Program-made: the position numbers and the translations under genes
Source: Alligator mississippiensis
Lineage: Eukaryota; Chordata; Crocodylia; Alligatoridae
Length of the DNA stretch: 64,000 bases
NCBI RefSeq assembly: GCF_030867095.1
Contig: NC_081828.1
Location: forward strand, 215,791,978 to 215,855,977
Direction: 5' to 3'
The notes under the pieces: model-generated
The model's database searches: none
Told to the model about the DNA's origin: nothing
Seen by the model: only the letters and a program-made list of their open reading frames with translations
Part shown: positions 23,212 to 35,590 of the stretch, piece after piece
Layout: every line of letters starts with the position of its first letter
Position numbering within the stretch: the first letter of the stretch is position 1

Positions 23212-24739
23212 TCTTTGATGTAATCTTGGGCAAAGTTGCTTCACATGCAACCGTGGGTTTTAGTTTATCCCGGGGAGTTTCTACAGTTTGCTGCTCAATT
23301 TTTTTTGTTCATGTCTGTAAAGGTTTCACTTAGTCTCTGTCCTTCCATCGCACCCCAGGAGCAGGACCGAATTGTCAGCAACCCCCGCAGACGCACCCAC
23401 AGCCGCACGCAAACATGTCGTCTGCGAACCAAATATAACCCTCACTGAGGCGTTTGTGCATTGTGCTAGAAATATGAGCAAGTTCCCGCAGTGCAAGGAC
23501 TTGGTGCTGCTTCAGAGCTTTTTATTGAGCAAGGTGTTTGCTTTTTAGGTCAACGGGACAGCACAAGAGAAAACCCCGTGTAAGCCATTTATTCATATTC
23601 ATTCGGCTGCGTTATTTTTGCAGCCCTGGTTTGCATAGAGGTGGGGTCTGGCCAGCCTCTCAGCCAAGAACTCCTGAATAAATATCCTGATCCTGGAACA
23701 GATCCCTTCTCTCGCCATGGGAGAGCTCCTTCTGTTTAGTTTCTCCCACCTCTGAAACACAGACAATGGGACTTAGCTACATTGTATGGTGTGTGTGAGG
23801 GCCCCACCACATGTTCAAATTCAAGCTAAACCAGCTATAAAGTTGTTACACACTTTCAAGCACTGACTCTGTAGCTGGTTGGCTCTTTTTATAGCTGGAT
23901 GAACATTTTTATAGATAATTACTTGGCATGTGTGGCCAGTCTTACATTGCATGTGAGCAAATTTATTGCATGATTAATCAGTCAATTGTGTAATATATGT
24001 CACATGGGGCAGGGGCCAGAGTGTCAGTGGCCTCTACTGGATGGAGCTTGGCTTGTATAACCATGTGTCCTAGACTGTATAGCACTGGTGCCCAACCCAT
24101 CTGGCCCCATGGTCCTGAACAAGTGGCACAGGCCCGATTCAGCCTGGGTTTGGTGTGCAGTATCAGTCCACGGGGCTTGAACCTGCATCCTGGTCTTACC
24201 CTACATGCTAGATTCAGCTACAGACCAGCCCTACACACTGGCCCAACACTGCTCATTGGATGTAGCCTGATCTGGCATGCAGGGCCATATCACTCAGGTC
24301 ATGGGGCTGCCCTTGGGTCCAGAAATTTGGCACTGAGGGACTGATGGGCAATGTTCATTTCTGTGGCTCTAGGAAGTTAGCTCACAGGACAGAGCTGTGT
24401 TTCATGGTGCTAGGCTGTAGATCGAGGACCATTGCTCCGTAGGGTGAGTGGTTGACAATGGCTAGGTCTTCACTACCTACCAGCTGAGCTGTTCCCACCA
24501 CCAAGGAAAAAGCCATCTCCATTTTTTCCCCCTCTGTATTTTCCCACACCTGGCCATTGGGCAGTTAAGTGGCTTTCAAGTATCCTAAGCCCACATCCCA
24601 GATGGGAAATGGGTTCAGGCTCCTGCCTCATTGCTGAGCTTGGGTTTCTGCAGAACAGGCATGAATGGTGAAAGGGTGGAGTGAGGGGGGACTTGTTTCT
24701 TGGAAGTGCTCCTAGACTCAGAAGAGAGGTGATGTAGAC
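23212..24739. other. Mostly unassigned; possible hAT-type sequence at 24.08-24.36 kb
   Basis: 24083-24120 reads 'actggtgcccaacccatctg', hAT-like, but no partner end was found. The rest shows nothing recognisable. Confidence 0.35.
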
Positions 24740-24977
24740 CAGAGGTTCACAACCACCAGGCTGTGGTCCAGTACTGAGCTATGGTGGGTTGGCTGCCAGG
24801 TCATGGCATAAGCCCTCTGCTAGGACCCCCATCTGTCTGCCCAGGTAAGTGGCTTCCAGAGTTAAAGCTGAGCTTCTGGGGTTAAAGCTATGTGGCAGGG
24901 CAACCCTGGGAGGGAGGCAGCTGGCTCTGCATGGCCTGTCCCACTCCTGCCAGTATAAAAGAGATTGAGAACCCCTG
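24740..24977. mobile_element. hAT nonautonomous transposon with 8-bp target duplication
   Basis: Starts 'cagaggttcacaacc' and ends 'gattgagaacccctg', inverted repeats of the hAT 'caggggttctcaa' type. Flanked by the identical 8-bp target duplication 'atgtagac' (24732-24739 and 24978-24985). The 8-bp size is diagnostic for hAT. Confidence 0.88.
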
Positions 24978-24985
24978 ATGTAGAC

Positions 24986-26463
24986 ACAGTCAAATATTCC
25001 CCTTTAATCCAGGTGACTTGAAGAGAAGGAGCTGGATGCTTTCCCAGCTGTTCCCATGAATTTTAGGGTGACCACAGTGCAGTGATAAACCATCAGTAAA
25101 TGGTTCATCTCATCTGTGACCATCTGTCTTTTAAGAGGGCTCATAAGGTCGAGAAACAGAAGGTGAAAAGAGCCATGGGAATGTAAGATGTAGCATATAT
25201 CATGAAAAGACAGAAACACCCACCGCCTCAACCACAACCATGCCATGCAAATAAAGCTCGATTGACCCACAGCTCTTCCCTTTCTTTGCTGGGCTGGTTT
25301 CCGCATGTCCTCAAGCAAGCTTGCAAAATGGCGGCTGTTGGCCTATCCTCGCCACTGCCCCTTTCAAGAAGACTATCACCCCTCAACACTGGACTCACAT
25401 GGCAGTTGCGCAAAGAAATGCATGGGACTAGGACTACAACTAGAGCCTTTAACAGGGCCACAAAAGAGGAAGGGTTTTCACACCCTTTTCCTCTCCATTT
25501 CCATGGCCTATTGGTGCATCTACACTACAAGACTCGGCAGCTTCTCCTGAAAATGGAACAGAGCTATGCCTCTCAAGCCATGTCTGTGTTAGGACCACTG
25601 TGCCACTATAGATATATCAGAATACTACACCAGCAAAGCCTCTTAATGTAGAGCCAGCTATAGCAGCAATGTTGAGGCAGGGAACAGTGCAGTAAAACCA
25701 GTTCCTTATGAATGAAACAAGCATGCCCGGTAAATGCCCAAACTTACTGATACAATTGCATCTCTACTAGGCACCAGTGAGTTGGGATCACTGTACCCCA
25801 GAATCAGGATCCCTCAGGAAGAGCCATGAAGTGTCCTCTCTTCTGTCGAAGAGGGTCTGGACAAAGAACCAGTCCCTGTGATCACAGGAGCTAGGCCGCT
25901 GGTTTATTTCCGTCCATCAATTAGGGACAAGTTTAACCTAGCCACAAATAAGCTAGTCTTCAACCAGAATGAAAGCAAGCAAGACTTGCACCGGTTAAAA
26001 TAACCCATTTAAAACATTATTTACCATCCATTTTTATAGCCAGCGTAAAAATTACAACAAGGATCATTTAAAAGAGCGTTATTTAGGGTGCACTCAAAAG
26101 TTATAATTGCTTGATTTACAGTTGCCCCTGTGTCTATAATTATGCACCCTGTTGAATTGGTTTTGATGAGTTAATCTTTTGTAGAAACTATTTTTCCATG
26201 GTGGTAGCTCTTGGGGCAAGTGTTGTCTTTAGCTGCCCCTGTTCTGACTTAGCTGAGTTTAAAGCTAGCTTAAACCTGTTCAAGGAGATATTAGAAAGGA
26301 TGGTCTTAATTGGCCAAGGGTTTTTATTCTTACTTAGTCTTCATCGACCACAGGCTACAGACCAGACAATAATATGGGCCTGGTTTTAGAACAACATAGC
26401 TTTGGTAGAAGGACAGAGGAAAGGATGACCAAGGGTGAGATTTTCTAAGCCATTAAAAAGCCT
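24986..26463. other. Unassigned sequence with small inverted-repeat remnants
   Basis: 25510-25670 ('gtgcatctacactacaagac') looks like part of a DNA transposon. 26085-26150 is bounded by 'agggtgca' and 'tgcaccct'. No exon recognised. Confidence 0.4.
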
Positions 26464-26924
26464 AAAAGGAAGTCGAACTTGTGGTAGAGGTGATATCTTT
26501 TATCTTTTAGACCAACTACATTTTTGCAAAAAAAAAAAAAAAAAACTTTAATTGCATACTTTCAGGCATGAACACCCTTCTTCAGGCATAGTAGGAAAGA
26601 TTGTAAGAGTTCTCCTAGGTAGCAATGAAAGGAAATTCATTAGGAGTCGAAGGTGTACTAAAATCACCTGTTTGGAACAGTTTTGTTTTTTTAAACTGTT
26701 TTTTTTTTTTTTTAATGCTCCAAGCAGGAGATTTTACCATACCTTCAACTCTCCTATGAAATATGAGCTTTCATTGCTACCCAAGAAAACTTTTACAACT
26801 TATTCTCCTATGCCTGGAGAAGGATGTTTGTGCCCGAAAGCTTGCAATTAAAGACCTTTTTTTTTTGCAAACTAGTTGGTCTAATAAAATATATCACCTC
26901 TACCATGAGTCCTGATTCCTTTTT
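26464..26924. mobile_element. 461-bp foldback made of two inverted Penelope-type tails
   Basis: Outer ends are 'tggtagaggtgatatctttt' and 'tatatcacctctacca'. Next inward come 'tagaccaacta' and 'tagttggtctaa', then 'ttcaggcat' and 'atgcctggagaagg', then 'taggtagcaatgaaagg' and 'ctttcattgctaccca'. The complementarity continues almost to the centre near 26.70 kb. The tail motif 'cccgaaagcttgcaattaaa' followed by 'ttggtctaataaaa' is shared with dispersed Penelope-type tails. Confidence 0.75.
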
Positions 26925-27265
26925 GCCTTTTGGCTACAACCTGGATACCTGACACATTGAAAAGCCTAAGACATTTTTGCAAATGGAATTTCTGTTTACT
27001 TAGCAATTTAGGCACTTTGGAAATGCTGGAGTCCCTTGCAACCTTGCTACAGTTAAAGTCCGTGGGATCATTGCCCATGACCCCAGTGGGATGGGGTTGA
27101 GTCCTCCGAGACAATAAATCAGCAGAGCAGAGCCGAACACCAGCAGACTGTTTATGCAATATATATGCCAACGAGGCTTAGGGTGACTTACAAGAAGAGA
27201 AACAGAATACCCATAAAACAGGAGAACAATAAAACGACTAAAATGGGAACTAGGATATCAACATC
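26925..27265. other. Unassigned sequence
   Basis: No gene or repeat recognised. Confidence 0.4.
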
Positions 27266-27449
27266 AACTCTGGAACGGGCTCCCAAGGGAGGTGGTGCTC
27301 TCCCCTACCCTGGGGGTCTTCAAGAGGAGGGTAGATGAGTATCTAGCTGGGGTCATCTAGACCCAGCACTCTTTCCTGCTTATGCAGGGGGTCGGACTCG
27401 GTGATCTATTGAGGTCCCTTCCGACCCCAACATCTATGAATCTATGAAA
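27266..27449 (+). repeat. CR1 LINE 3' end
   Basis: Shares 'ggaacgggctcccaaggg', 'ggtggtgctctcccctacc' and 'gggggtcggactcggtgatc' with the element at 9.0-9.8 kb, ending 'atctatgaatctatga'. Nearly identical to that copy, so from the same young subfamily, strongly 5' truncated. Confidence 0.92.
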
Positions 27450-29794
27450 ATAAGATAGAGACCTGCCTCAGCAACATCTCAGCCTACTTTGGGTTGCTAC
27501 ATGCCTGCTCAAATAGCAAGGTCTTGCAGAGCTCCTGAAAGACATCCATGCTCAGACTCAGGTGGCTCAAGGAGGAGGGCTTTCCAGAGCTGAGGAGCAA
27601 TGGCTGGGAATCACTTAGCACACTGATGTTACTTGCCGGAGGCTGCTCTTGTCTGACCTTGGGAATAGCAATGGGGTGTGAGGAAGAAGGCAGTCCCTTC
27701 AGTACATAGGGTCCAGACCATTTAGGGTCAAATCCAGCACCTTGAATTGCTCCTGGAAAGCTAGTGCAGATGCTGGAGCCCTGCAAAGATGTGCTTTTGG
27801 CAACCTCCCCTTGTCAAAAGGCGGGTGAGATGTGATGTGAGAAGTTCTCAGAAAGACCATGGCTCATTTTAGAAGCCAAAGGAACTATATTTAGCTTTTC
27901 CCCATGGCGCGAGGTCCCTCAAAGGCATCCTTTGGGCCAACAGAAGCATCTTGTGCCAATTGATTGCTATTTATTGCAGTGGGTTGTTGAGGAGCCTTCG
28001 AGAGTGCAGGCAAGTGTCGCCGTTCAAGTCGTTCATCAGCTGTAACCACCTTCATGAGACAGCTGGGGTAGGATTCAGTCCGGGGTTTTGTTCCTACTGG
28101 CCTGTTATGTTCATAAGGGTTTGTTTTTTGTTTTTTTTTTACTGCTGGTTGGACAGGTGCTTGGGTCATAAAGCAGGAAGATTGGCAGGCGAAAGACAGG
28201 ACTCTGTTACACGCTTGATCCCTGAACAATGAGCTCTTAAAAGCTAAAATTATCAGCAAGGGCAAGCAATGAGGCTGCCACACAGTGTGGAAATGACAGG
28301 GGCTCTGCTGAAATCCAAGTCTCCTAAGGTCATGAAACAGGAATGAATCAGTCTTTATAGCCTAGTTTGGGGGCACTGGGCTAAAGCGGTAAAAGCTGAA
28401 GAGTTGCCCCTGCTGGAAAGCCATCAAAGATGAAAAGCAGACTTTATTACTAGCTGGCTGAGACAAAGAAGAGGTGGGGCAGTGTCCTCCCTCGCCCATG
28501 GATATCCTTCACTAGGAAATGTCCAGAAATGTCACGGTGAAGGAGTAGGGGTCACCTCCATCCTGCCTGCATTTCACCTTGCCTGAAGCAATTGGGTTTT
28601 GCGTGTTATATTTAAGCGGTTACATTTAGGCATGGGGCAGTGGCTGAGGTTGATTGGGTGAAACCCCCAAATCCGCTTTCTCCTCCCGGCATGGATGATG
28701 GCCTCATACATCACTTCAATTATGCTGGCCCGGCAAACTTACTGCCCTTGGAAGTATGCTACGCTGCTCCAGGTGAGCTGCCCCTAAAATGGTCCATGCC
28801 AAGGGAAGGCTCGTTACCTTGGGGTTGTGCTAACTGGCCCTGGCACTCACCACTTCTAATTAGGGAGCCCAAAGAAGCGTGCAAAGGAGGCTACCTTGCT
28901 TCTGGTTTAGGAGGGAGCCTGGCTGGAGCACGGCAGCATGTGTACTTGTATATAATAAACCTGGGTATGACCGTAAACTGCAGTCAACTGGAGGGCCTGG
29001 CGGCAATGTGGTAGGGCTACTCGTGGTGGGGTAGCTCCTATAAAATGCTGCAATCTCCAGAGTAAAGAGAGTATAAGGTGCTTTAAAACCCTAGTCTCCG
29101 CTGCTTTGTGGGTGCTTCTTGGCTGGAGGAAGATTAAAGGGAATCACCCTGATAGAAGTGTGTCCTCACTAAGGTGTTAGGAAGTCAGCAGCCATTCTCT
29201 GTTACTCACTAGCAGAAGCTACAACCATCGAAGCACTGGACATCCACACTTGGTCTGACTTTTCGACTTTGTCTCAGTGGTCTAAAAAGGGGGTGGTAGT
29301 TCTTGGGCAGCCTCTATTCCTCCATACTCTTGCCTAGGCATACACATCAAAGGTCTTGGTGCGATGGTTGCAGGACTCGGTGCACACACTACAGTGCTGT
29401 AGAAATACCAATTTATTTATAAAATACTTGTATTTATTCAAGCCAAGCATTGCTAGTGGCACATCCTGAAAATTCATCCTTCCTGTCTTGCTATTGCAAC
29501 TCTTTCATTGTGGCAGTCAGCATCCCATAGTGACTGGCGCACAGCTGAAGATGACACACAACAGGTATATGCAGCAAATCAAGGGAGCTGGAGAAGAGAA
29601 TAATGCCACCATTCAGGATAATAGGAATAGCATGGGATCGACACGCCAGCTGCCTAACCATTTCAAAGGTTTTGCAGGTATCACAAATAAAGAGGAGAGA
29701 AATATTTTCTTGGGGACACAGTAAATAAGCATTGCAGAAATAGGGATTTTCAGATACCCAAGCTATTTTGTGAAATCAGGTCTACAGATCTGAA
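27450..29794. other. Unassigned intergenic sequence
   Basis: No exon, clear repeat or strong structure. Open frames at 27.5-28.3 kb occur on both strands and have no family resemblance. Confidence 0.45.
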
Positions 29795-29876
29795 GAATGC
29801 CTTGCATTTGAAAGCTTGTCTAACATGATCCCAGGCATGCAGTTGGTCCAATGAAAGATAACACCTACAAAAAAAC
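29795..29876 (+). repeat. Penelope-type 3' tail
   Basis: Contains 'tgcatttgaaagcttgtcta' and 'gcagttggtccaatgaaag', matching the tails at 18.5 and 41.3 kb. Confidence 0.5.
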
Positions 29877-31245
29877 CTGGGTCCTTCAGAAATCAGGTTT
29901 ATTTTAGCAAATAATTCCTGCCAAAAAGGGGGAAGAAAAGGAATGAAAATGTCCAAAAAATAACAAAACATTTTGTTTCAGCATTTGCAAACTGAAAAGG
30001 CATCCGCACCCCCTCCCCCCCCCCCCCCCGCCCCCACACGCACACACACACACCTTCAGAATTAAACTTTTTCTGGTTCAAAACATCTTTTTCCATGTAG
30101 AAATGAATGTAAGATTTAGAAAAGGAAGGGAGGAGGAGATACAAGAAAGGGTTACAAAATGCAGATAAACACTGGGTAAACTTTCTCAGGTTGATCCCAA
30201 TTTTTTTTTAATTGAAACAGTAAAAACAAATCAGTTTGGATTCAATTGGAGTGGATTTTTTTTTCTTTTCCTTGAATTTCTGGTTTGGCTGCTTCATCAA
30301 AAAAAAAAAAAGATTATTCCCCCTGCTCCCATCCTGGGTTCAAAGGAAAGGATAGCCAAGCTCCATCCCACCCTCTTGCTTCGTCTGCATGGTGGGATAT
30401 TGCGATGGAAATTGCTGCCGTGTGTAATTCTGGCAGGAGCACTAGAGGTCATCAGGCTCAGACATAGATTTTGGGGCCTGGGACTAGAAAATCAGTGGAG
30501 AGGGCGGCAGCCCAGACAGTCCATCCATTAGCAGCTTAACCACAGCAGATGTAAAGCCACCGGCTCAACTCCCTCGGGAGTCTCCCAAAGAGCCAGATGC
30601 TCCTGCTAAAAAAAGATCTCCTCCAAACTTGGCAGGTCTCCTGGCCACATTTGACAAGAAGAAACATTCTCCAGATAGGATGTTGTTTTTTCTGGAAGGG
30701 GGGGATGTGTGTGTCTGGGGGGGGGGATAATATTATTTATTTATTCTTGTCAACTTGGGAGTGAATCTTGTGCTCATGAAAGCAAAATGCTGTAACGGCA
30801 CGTCCTGGGACAAGCAAAGCCCAGGCAGTGTTGGGCAAGCATCCAGCCCTCTCCCACACACACACACACGCCTCTCCACCAAAGCACCTTGGTCCTGACC
30901 TGCAGCCCCTCCCTGGCTACTACAAATAGCTCTGCTGAGCCACCTCGGCTCAAATATTGAGAGCTATTTTAGTCCCAATGCCCTCACTCCACTCCTCCTC
31001 CTTGCCTCGCACACCCCCCGTGCTATTCCCAGCCCAGGGCCCAGACAGCCTGACTGACCTTCCCTCCTTCTTGGTCCTCATAGCCGGGCCATTTGCACCG
31101 CTCCAGCCGCGAGCCTTAGTCCTCCCTTGCAGTGTTCCCCGTTCTCCTCACTTGATCCGGAAATGCATGTGCTCTCCTAAAGTCCCAGGCATGTGGTTAT
31201 ATGAGCATCTCGGCCACTATGGGCATATTTTAAAACCCTGGCCCT
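29877..31245. other. Unassigned, with homopolymer and CA tracts
   Basis: C run near 30011-30029 followed by CA repeats to 30052; G run at 30717-30727; A run at 30297-30311. No gene seen. Confidence 0.45.
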
Positions 31246-31390
31246 ACCGTTGGTTAAGCACCGGAATAGATTACCTAGAGAGGTTGGGGGATCTCTGTCC
31301 CTGGAAATGTTTATAGGGCAGGATAGACCGACTCTTGTCTGGGATGGTTTCAGATAGGGGTGATCCCACCTGGAGCAGGGGGTTGGTGCC
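31246..31390 (+). repeat. Old CR1-like 3' end
   Basis: Contains 'attacctagagaggttggg', 'gggatctctgtccctgg' and 'cctggagcagggggttgg', the decayed layout of a CR1 3' end. Confidence 0.55.
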
Positions 31391-32290
31391 TAATGTATAG
31401 CCTGTGGGCCAAATCTGGCTCCTGAAGTGCCTGGATCTGGTCAGCAGCATGGGGAATCAGTAGCATACAGCTAGGCCTGGCAGATCCCCTTCCCTGCCCT
31501 GTGCCACAATGCTGATCCCCTTCACAACCCACCTTGCTCTCTCCCTCTCCCTCTCCCCTCACCAAGGCAGATGCTCCTTACTTTCTCCCTCTTCTTCTCC
31601 CTCACCCTTTTCCTAGACAAGCACTGCTTACCAGAAGTAAGTTGTGTTCCGCCCCTGCTCTCCCTCCCCTCCCTCTGACCTTGGCAGCCAACACCCTCCT
31701 TTTCTCCCTCCCCATGTCACCTAGCAAAGGGGATCCCTGGCCCCATAAAGCATCCAGGTCTTAAGCACCTGACTTGATGCTCTAAAAGACTGAGCTCCAT
31801 TGCATTAGATGGGTCTCTTGAGGGCCCCTTCTGCTCTATTTTTTTTTTAATGAATCTGTGGCCATGGAGGGATGCTAGAAAATATGGTCTCTTAGAGTTT
31901 AAATGCACCCAGGCACACAGAACCCTACCCACTCACCCCCTACATATTGTGAGATAGATGAATGTGTTGAATCTGCCCATGTGAATCTAAAGTGACTTTC
32001 GGTTGAATCTGCTAATGCCAATGCATGTATAGTTTTACTTTATATTTACAATATATTCTGTGCCTGACAATTTGGCAGCACTTTTTCCCACATTCAGGGC
32101 TGGAGTAATTTATTTATGAATGCCTTCAGCAAACAGAATACAAGTATTCAAATGCCTCATGATTTTTTTAATGAATTGCACTATTTGGGGAGTTTCTCTA
32201 ATGCTTCTACTAACATTTTTTGGGAGTTAGCATTAGCATTGCTATTCTTTGTTGTCATTGTTGGTGCCATCTCAAACTTTCATTACCATA
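31391..32290. other. Pyrimidine-rich, mostly unassigned
   Basis: 31398-31450 ('tagcctgtgggccaaatctg') resembles hAT-type elements. 31530-31720 is CT-rich. 31930-32290 is AT-rich without recognised features. Confidence 0.4.
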
Positions 32291-32530
32291 GTACCTAGTA
32301 GGACCACTTATGGATGGGATCTACATATGCCAGGAGCTGTACATACACAGACCCAAAAGACAGCCCTTTCCCAATGGATTTGCAGCCAGAATATAAGACA
32401 GGAGGCAACAGGTGGATGCAAACAGTCACAGAGGAAGTTCAACAGTTTCATTCAGGATGTCAGGCAGTGGTCTCTGGACAACCAACTGTTGTCAAGGTTT
32501 TTTGCAGTCATTGCTGCAAGAGAAAGTGTT
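32291..32530 (-). repeat. Old MIR/CORE-SINE-like repeat
   Basis: Contains 'caggagctgtacatacacag', 'aagacagccctttccc' and 'gtcaggcagtggtctctgg', a dispersed amniote repeat. Its opening is shared in weaker form with 36.96-37.05 kb. Exact family and strand uncertain. Confidence 0.4.
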
Positions 32531-32789
32531 AAGGGGAAATACGAAGGACAATGATGGAGTACTTTGACAGGTGACTGACAATCTAACTCAGGAGTGGTAG
32601 AGGCTGGCAGCATGGGCTAATGCCTCTTCTTCCTTCTGCCTGAAGAGATGTCCTCTGTACTTCTTAGATAGAAATCCAGTCTTCAGTCCTCTAGGTTTCT
32701 GAGCCTTATATTATCTCAAACTGCTCCATGGCCTGGGGTTTAAGTAGAGTTGTGATCACCTGATAAAGGTAAATCCATCTACCATGCCA

Positions 32790-33260
32790 TAAAATAGGAA
32801 TAGACAAATTGACAGGAGTCCAAAAAGAGCAATAATAATGATGAGAGGACCAAGAAACATGGAGAAAAGGCGGACAGAACAGGGTTTATTTAGTCTGGAG
32901 AAGAGAAGACTAAGGGGAGCAATGTCTTCAAGTATCTGAAAGCTGGTTAGGAAGAAGATGGGGATAGATTATTTTCTGTGGCTTCCAGGAACAAGACAAG
33001 AAGTACTGGTCTTAAATTTGCAATGAGGGACATTTTAGGTAGATATTAGAAGAACGTTGTAACTCTGAGGATTGTGCAGCACTGGAGCAAATTTCCTAGA
33101 GAAGTTGTGAAATCTCCACCATTAGAAATATTTTAAGTCCAAGTTAGACAGACATTTGTGTGAGATGGTTTAGACAGTACGGGTCCTGCCTTCAGTAGGG
33201 ACTTGGACTACATGAACCTCCTGAGATCCAATCAAACCTTGTTTTTCTATGATTTTAAGT
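32790..33260 (+). repeat. Old CR1 LINE 3' region
   Basis: Contains 'tttatttagtctggagaaga', 'gaagactaaggggagc' and a tail 'gggacttggactacatgaac' ending 'ttctatgat'. Heavily diverged from the young CR1 copies, so considerably older. Confidence 0.75.
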
Positions 33261-34251
33261 TAAGGTGGAGCTTTCATGCTGGTTTGGAGTTGAGGAGCGA
33301 TGGAGCTAATGGCAGTAGATGGAACTGATTCACCTACACTGGGGCTTGTGGGAAGATGGGTCCTTTCTCCTGCTATAAACACACCAGCGCACAGTATCAC
33401 ACAACCTGAATTATGCATGGTCAGGTCCTATACTGGGACCAGCCTCAAGAGGGGAGAGGAATCTCATGGCTGGCTCCTTCTGGCTGGAAAGTTGGTGGAG
33501 ACCTGGGAATAATCAGAAGATGGAGTTCATTTAAGCCAGTACCACACATTCCCTTTCAACAGTTGCACATCATTGGAATGTATTAATTTATAGTAATTTG
33601 CTATAATTACTATAAATTAGTCATAGATGTAAGAGGTGTCAATCACTCAATCACACAGCACACATCAAAAAAACCCTCAGAATGTGAGGTGTAAAAATAC
33701 GTGAGTACCCAAAGTAGCAATGCGAGAGGCTCAGGCTTCACAGACCACACATGCTCATCAGAAGGGATACCACTAACTAATGTAGAGCCAGGAAATGGAT
33801 TGAAATAGAAGGAGGAATATTTCCTCAGTTTTTCCCAAATTTTGAAATGTATACAGCTTTGAAAAATGACAACTTACTCTAGAACTGGTGAAAAAAAAAC
33901 GTGGAAACCTTTGAAAATATTTCACAAATGCCTCCATATTTTGCTTGAAACACCTGGGTGTTGCATGAAATTTGAAGATCATTGAGGAGCTGTATTCAAG
34001 GCAAGATGATCTGATAAAACAGACATTGAGTTTCAAGCTTGTGGCATTCTCTACTAAAATTAACTGCGGAAGAGCTCATGTTCTCAGGAGAAAAGAATTT
34101 CCACCCAGATAATTCAGAAGTTTAGATGTTCTGTTGTATTCTTTACAAGAACACTCGGATGCCGTACACACAGCCCTGGAGAATGGCTGTTTTGTGGTCT
34201 AATGAGATATTAGAAGGACATTCTTTTTTCTTTCATCTCAGTAAAGTATCG
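33261..34251. other. Unassigned sequence
   Basis: 33560-33625 has inverted AT-rich words ('tttatagtaatttgctataa'). No exon or element recognised. Confidence 0.4.
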
Positions 34252-34286
34252 GGATGATCCGGACCGGATACCGGTCCGGATCATCC
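34252..34286. repeat. 35-bp palindrome with 16-bp perfect arms
   Basis: Arm 'ggatgatccggaccgg', 3-bp spacer 'ata', and the exact reverse complement 'ccggtccggatcatcc'. It is CpG-containing in an AT-rich setting. Confidence 0.95.
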
Positions 34287-34489
34287 ACTGTCTTTGCCTG
34301 TGATATTGTTTGAATACCTCGTCTTCTTGAATGCAATCTTTAATGAGACAGTAAAAATGGCTAGATTTTTCCTGTTGGAGTGGGGACTGAAAACAGACCC
34401 CCAAAATCTTGGTCTAGATCCAAACAGATGCATAGATTTTAAGGATAGAAAGATCAGTTTTAAGCCCATGGTCTGGCCTCCAGCATAAC

Positions 34490-35590
34490 ATAGGTGATAG
34501 GACCTCATCTCGTGACCCTGCTCTAGAGGGGAATCATCAGGGTGTTCACACCATGTCCCTGTTGGGTCTCGCTCCGAATATACCTGAGTTTTCCCCACTG
34601 CTGCCCCTGTCACAGGCCAAGCCCAGAGCTGTAGTGATGATGCTCTGCAGACTTCCTCCCATGGCCACGTTTAAGACCTTGGTCTGCAGCATGTTTGTAC
34701 GTGGCAGCTAGGGTTGTCCTCAGAGGAGGCTCTTGTAATGGGGTCCAACTCCAGGGTGGCCATGATGACCCTGGAACCCCCTCTGTCCCTGTCAACCTGG
34801 CTGCCTTTGGGCAATTTCCCCTCGCCTGCCATGCCTTGATGACATGATACTTTCAGAAAAAGGAGGCTGCCCCAGGGCTTCCCAAGTCCAATCGCCTCAT
34901 GACTGTCAGCATTGTTGCTCATCGCCCTAAGGACTGATTATGTGGGCTCTGTCATCCCCAATACCCACACCCATGCCTTGCAGATATCTCACATATTAAT
35001 CAATCATAACCACCCCTACAGGCTATAGACTCCTGATTCGGCAGTTCCTCTCTTGGCTATAGGCACTTTGGCCCTTTCAGTCTCCCTCTGTGACCCTCCT
35101 GGCTTTTGGGCCTTCTCCTTAGACCTTGGCACCACTTCTAGGGCATTTGAAACCCCAGGGCTCTTCATCCTTGCCAGTCTCTGACTATGGCCCTTTTTGG
35201 CCTTCAGCCCCTCCTGATCCATGGTCCCACTCCAGACCTACAGACACCCTGGCCCCACCTGCTCCCTGGGCCCTCTGGCCTTCTTCCCTCTTTCCAATCC
35301 CTCTATCCCCTGCTCTCTGTCTCTCTGGGCCCTCTGTCTCCTCTCCCTGGACCAGCTGGGACCTCCTTACCTCCCCTCAGTGCTTGGTGTGAGCCATGGT
35401 CACTCTCCCAGAAGCCTGCTCGGGAGGTCTTTCCCTTTCAGCTACCTGGATGAGACTGTGTTCCTACCCCAGGCCCTGGGCTTATATATCCCTCAAGCCC
35501 TGCCCCCTTCCGGTCAGGATTTTCCCTGATTGCTGCCTGAGTTGTTCCCAGAACTTTTTCTCATCTTAAAGTGACAGGCACTGTCACAAC
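34490..35590 (-). mobile_element. Possible LTR-type retroelement fragment (fossil)
   Basis: On the minus strand the block opens TGTGACAGTGCCTGTCAC, has a TATATAAG box near 35.48 kb, then purine-rich sequence with lysine-rich open stretches (35016-35222). This could be an LTR and leader of an old retroelement. No diagnostic protein domain is recognised and the far end is unclear, so the call is weak. Confidence 0.3.

Noticed and set aside
26085-26150. 67-bp stretch bounded by 'agggtgca' and 'tgcaccct'
   Set aside because: Eight-base arms at this spacing are not rare enough on their own to call an element.
34252-34286. Palindrome considered as a restriction or operator-type site
   Set aside because: Nothing in the vertebrate context supports a bacterial-style operator; it is kept only as a structural observation.
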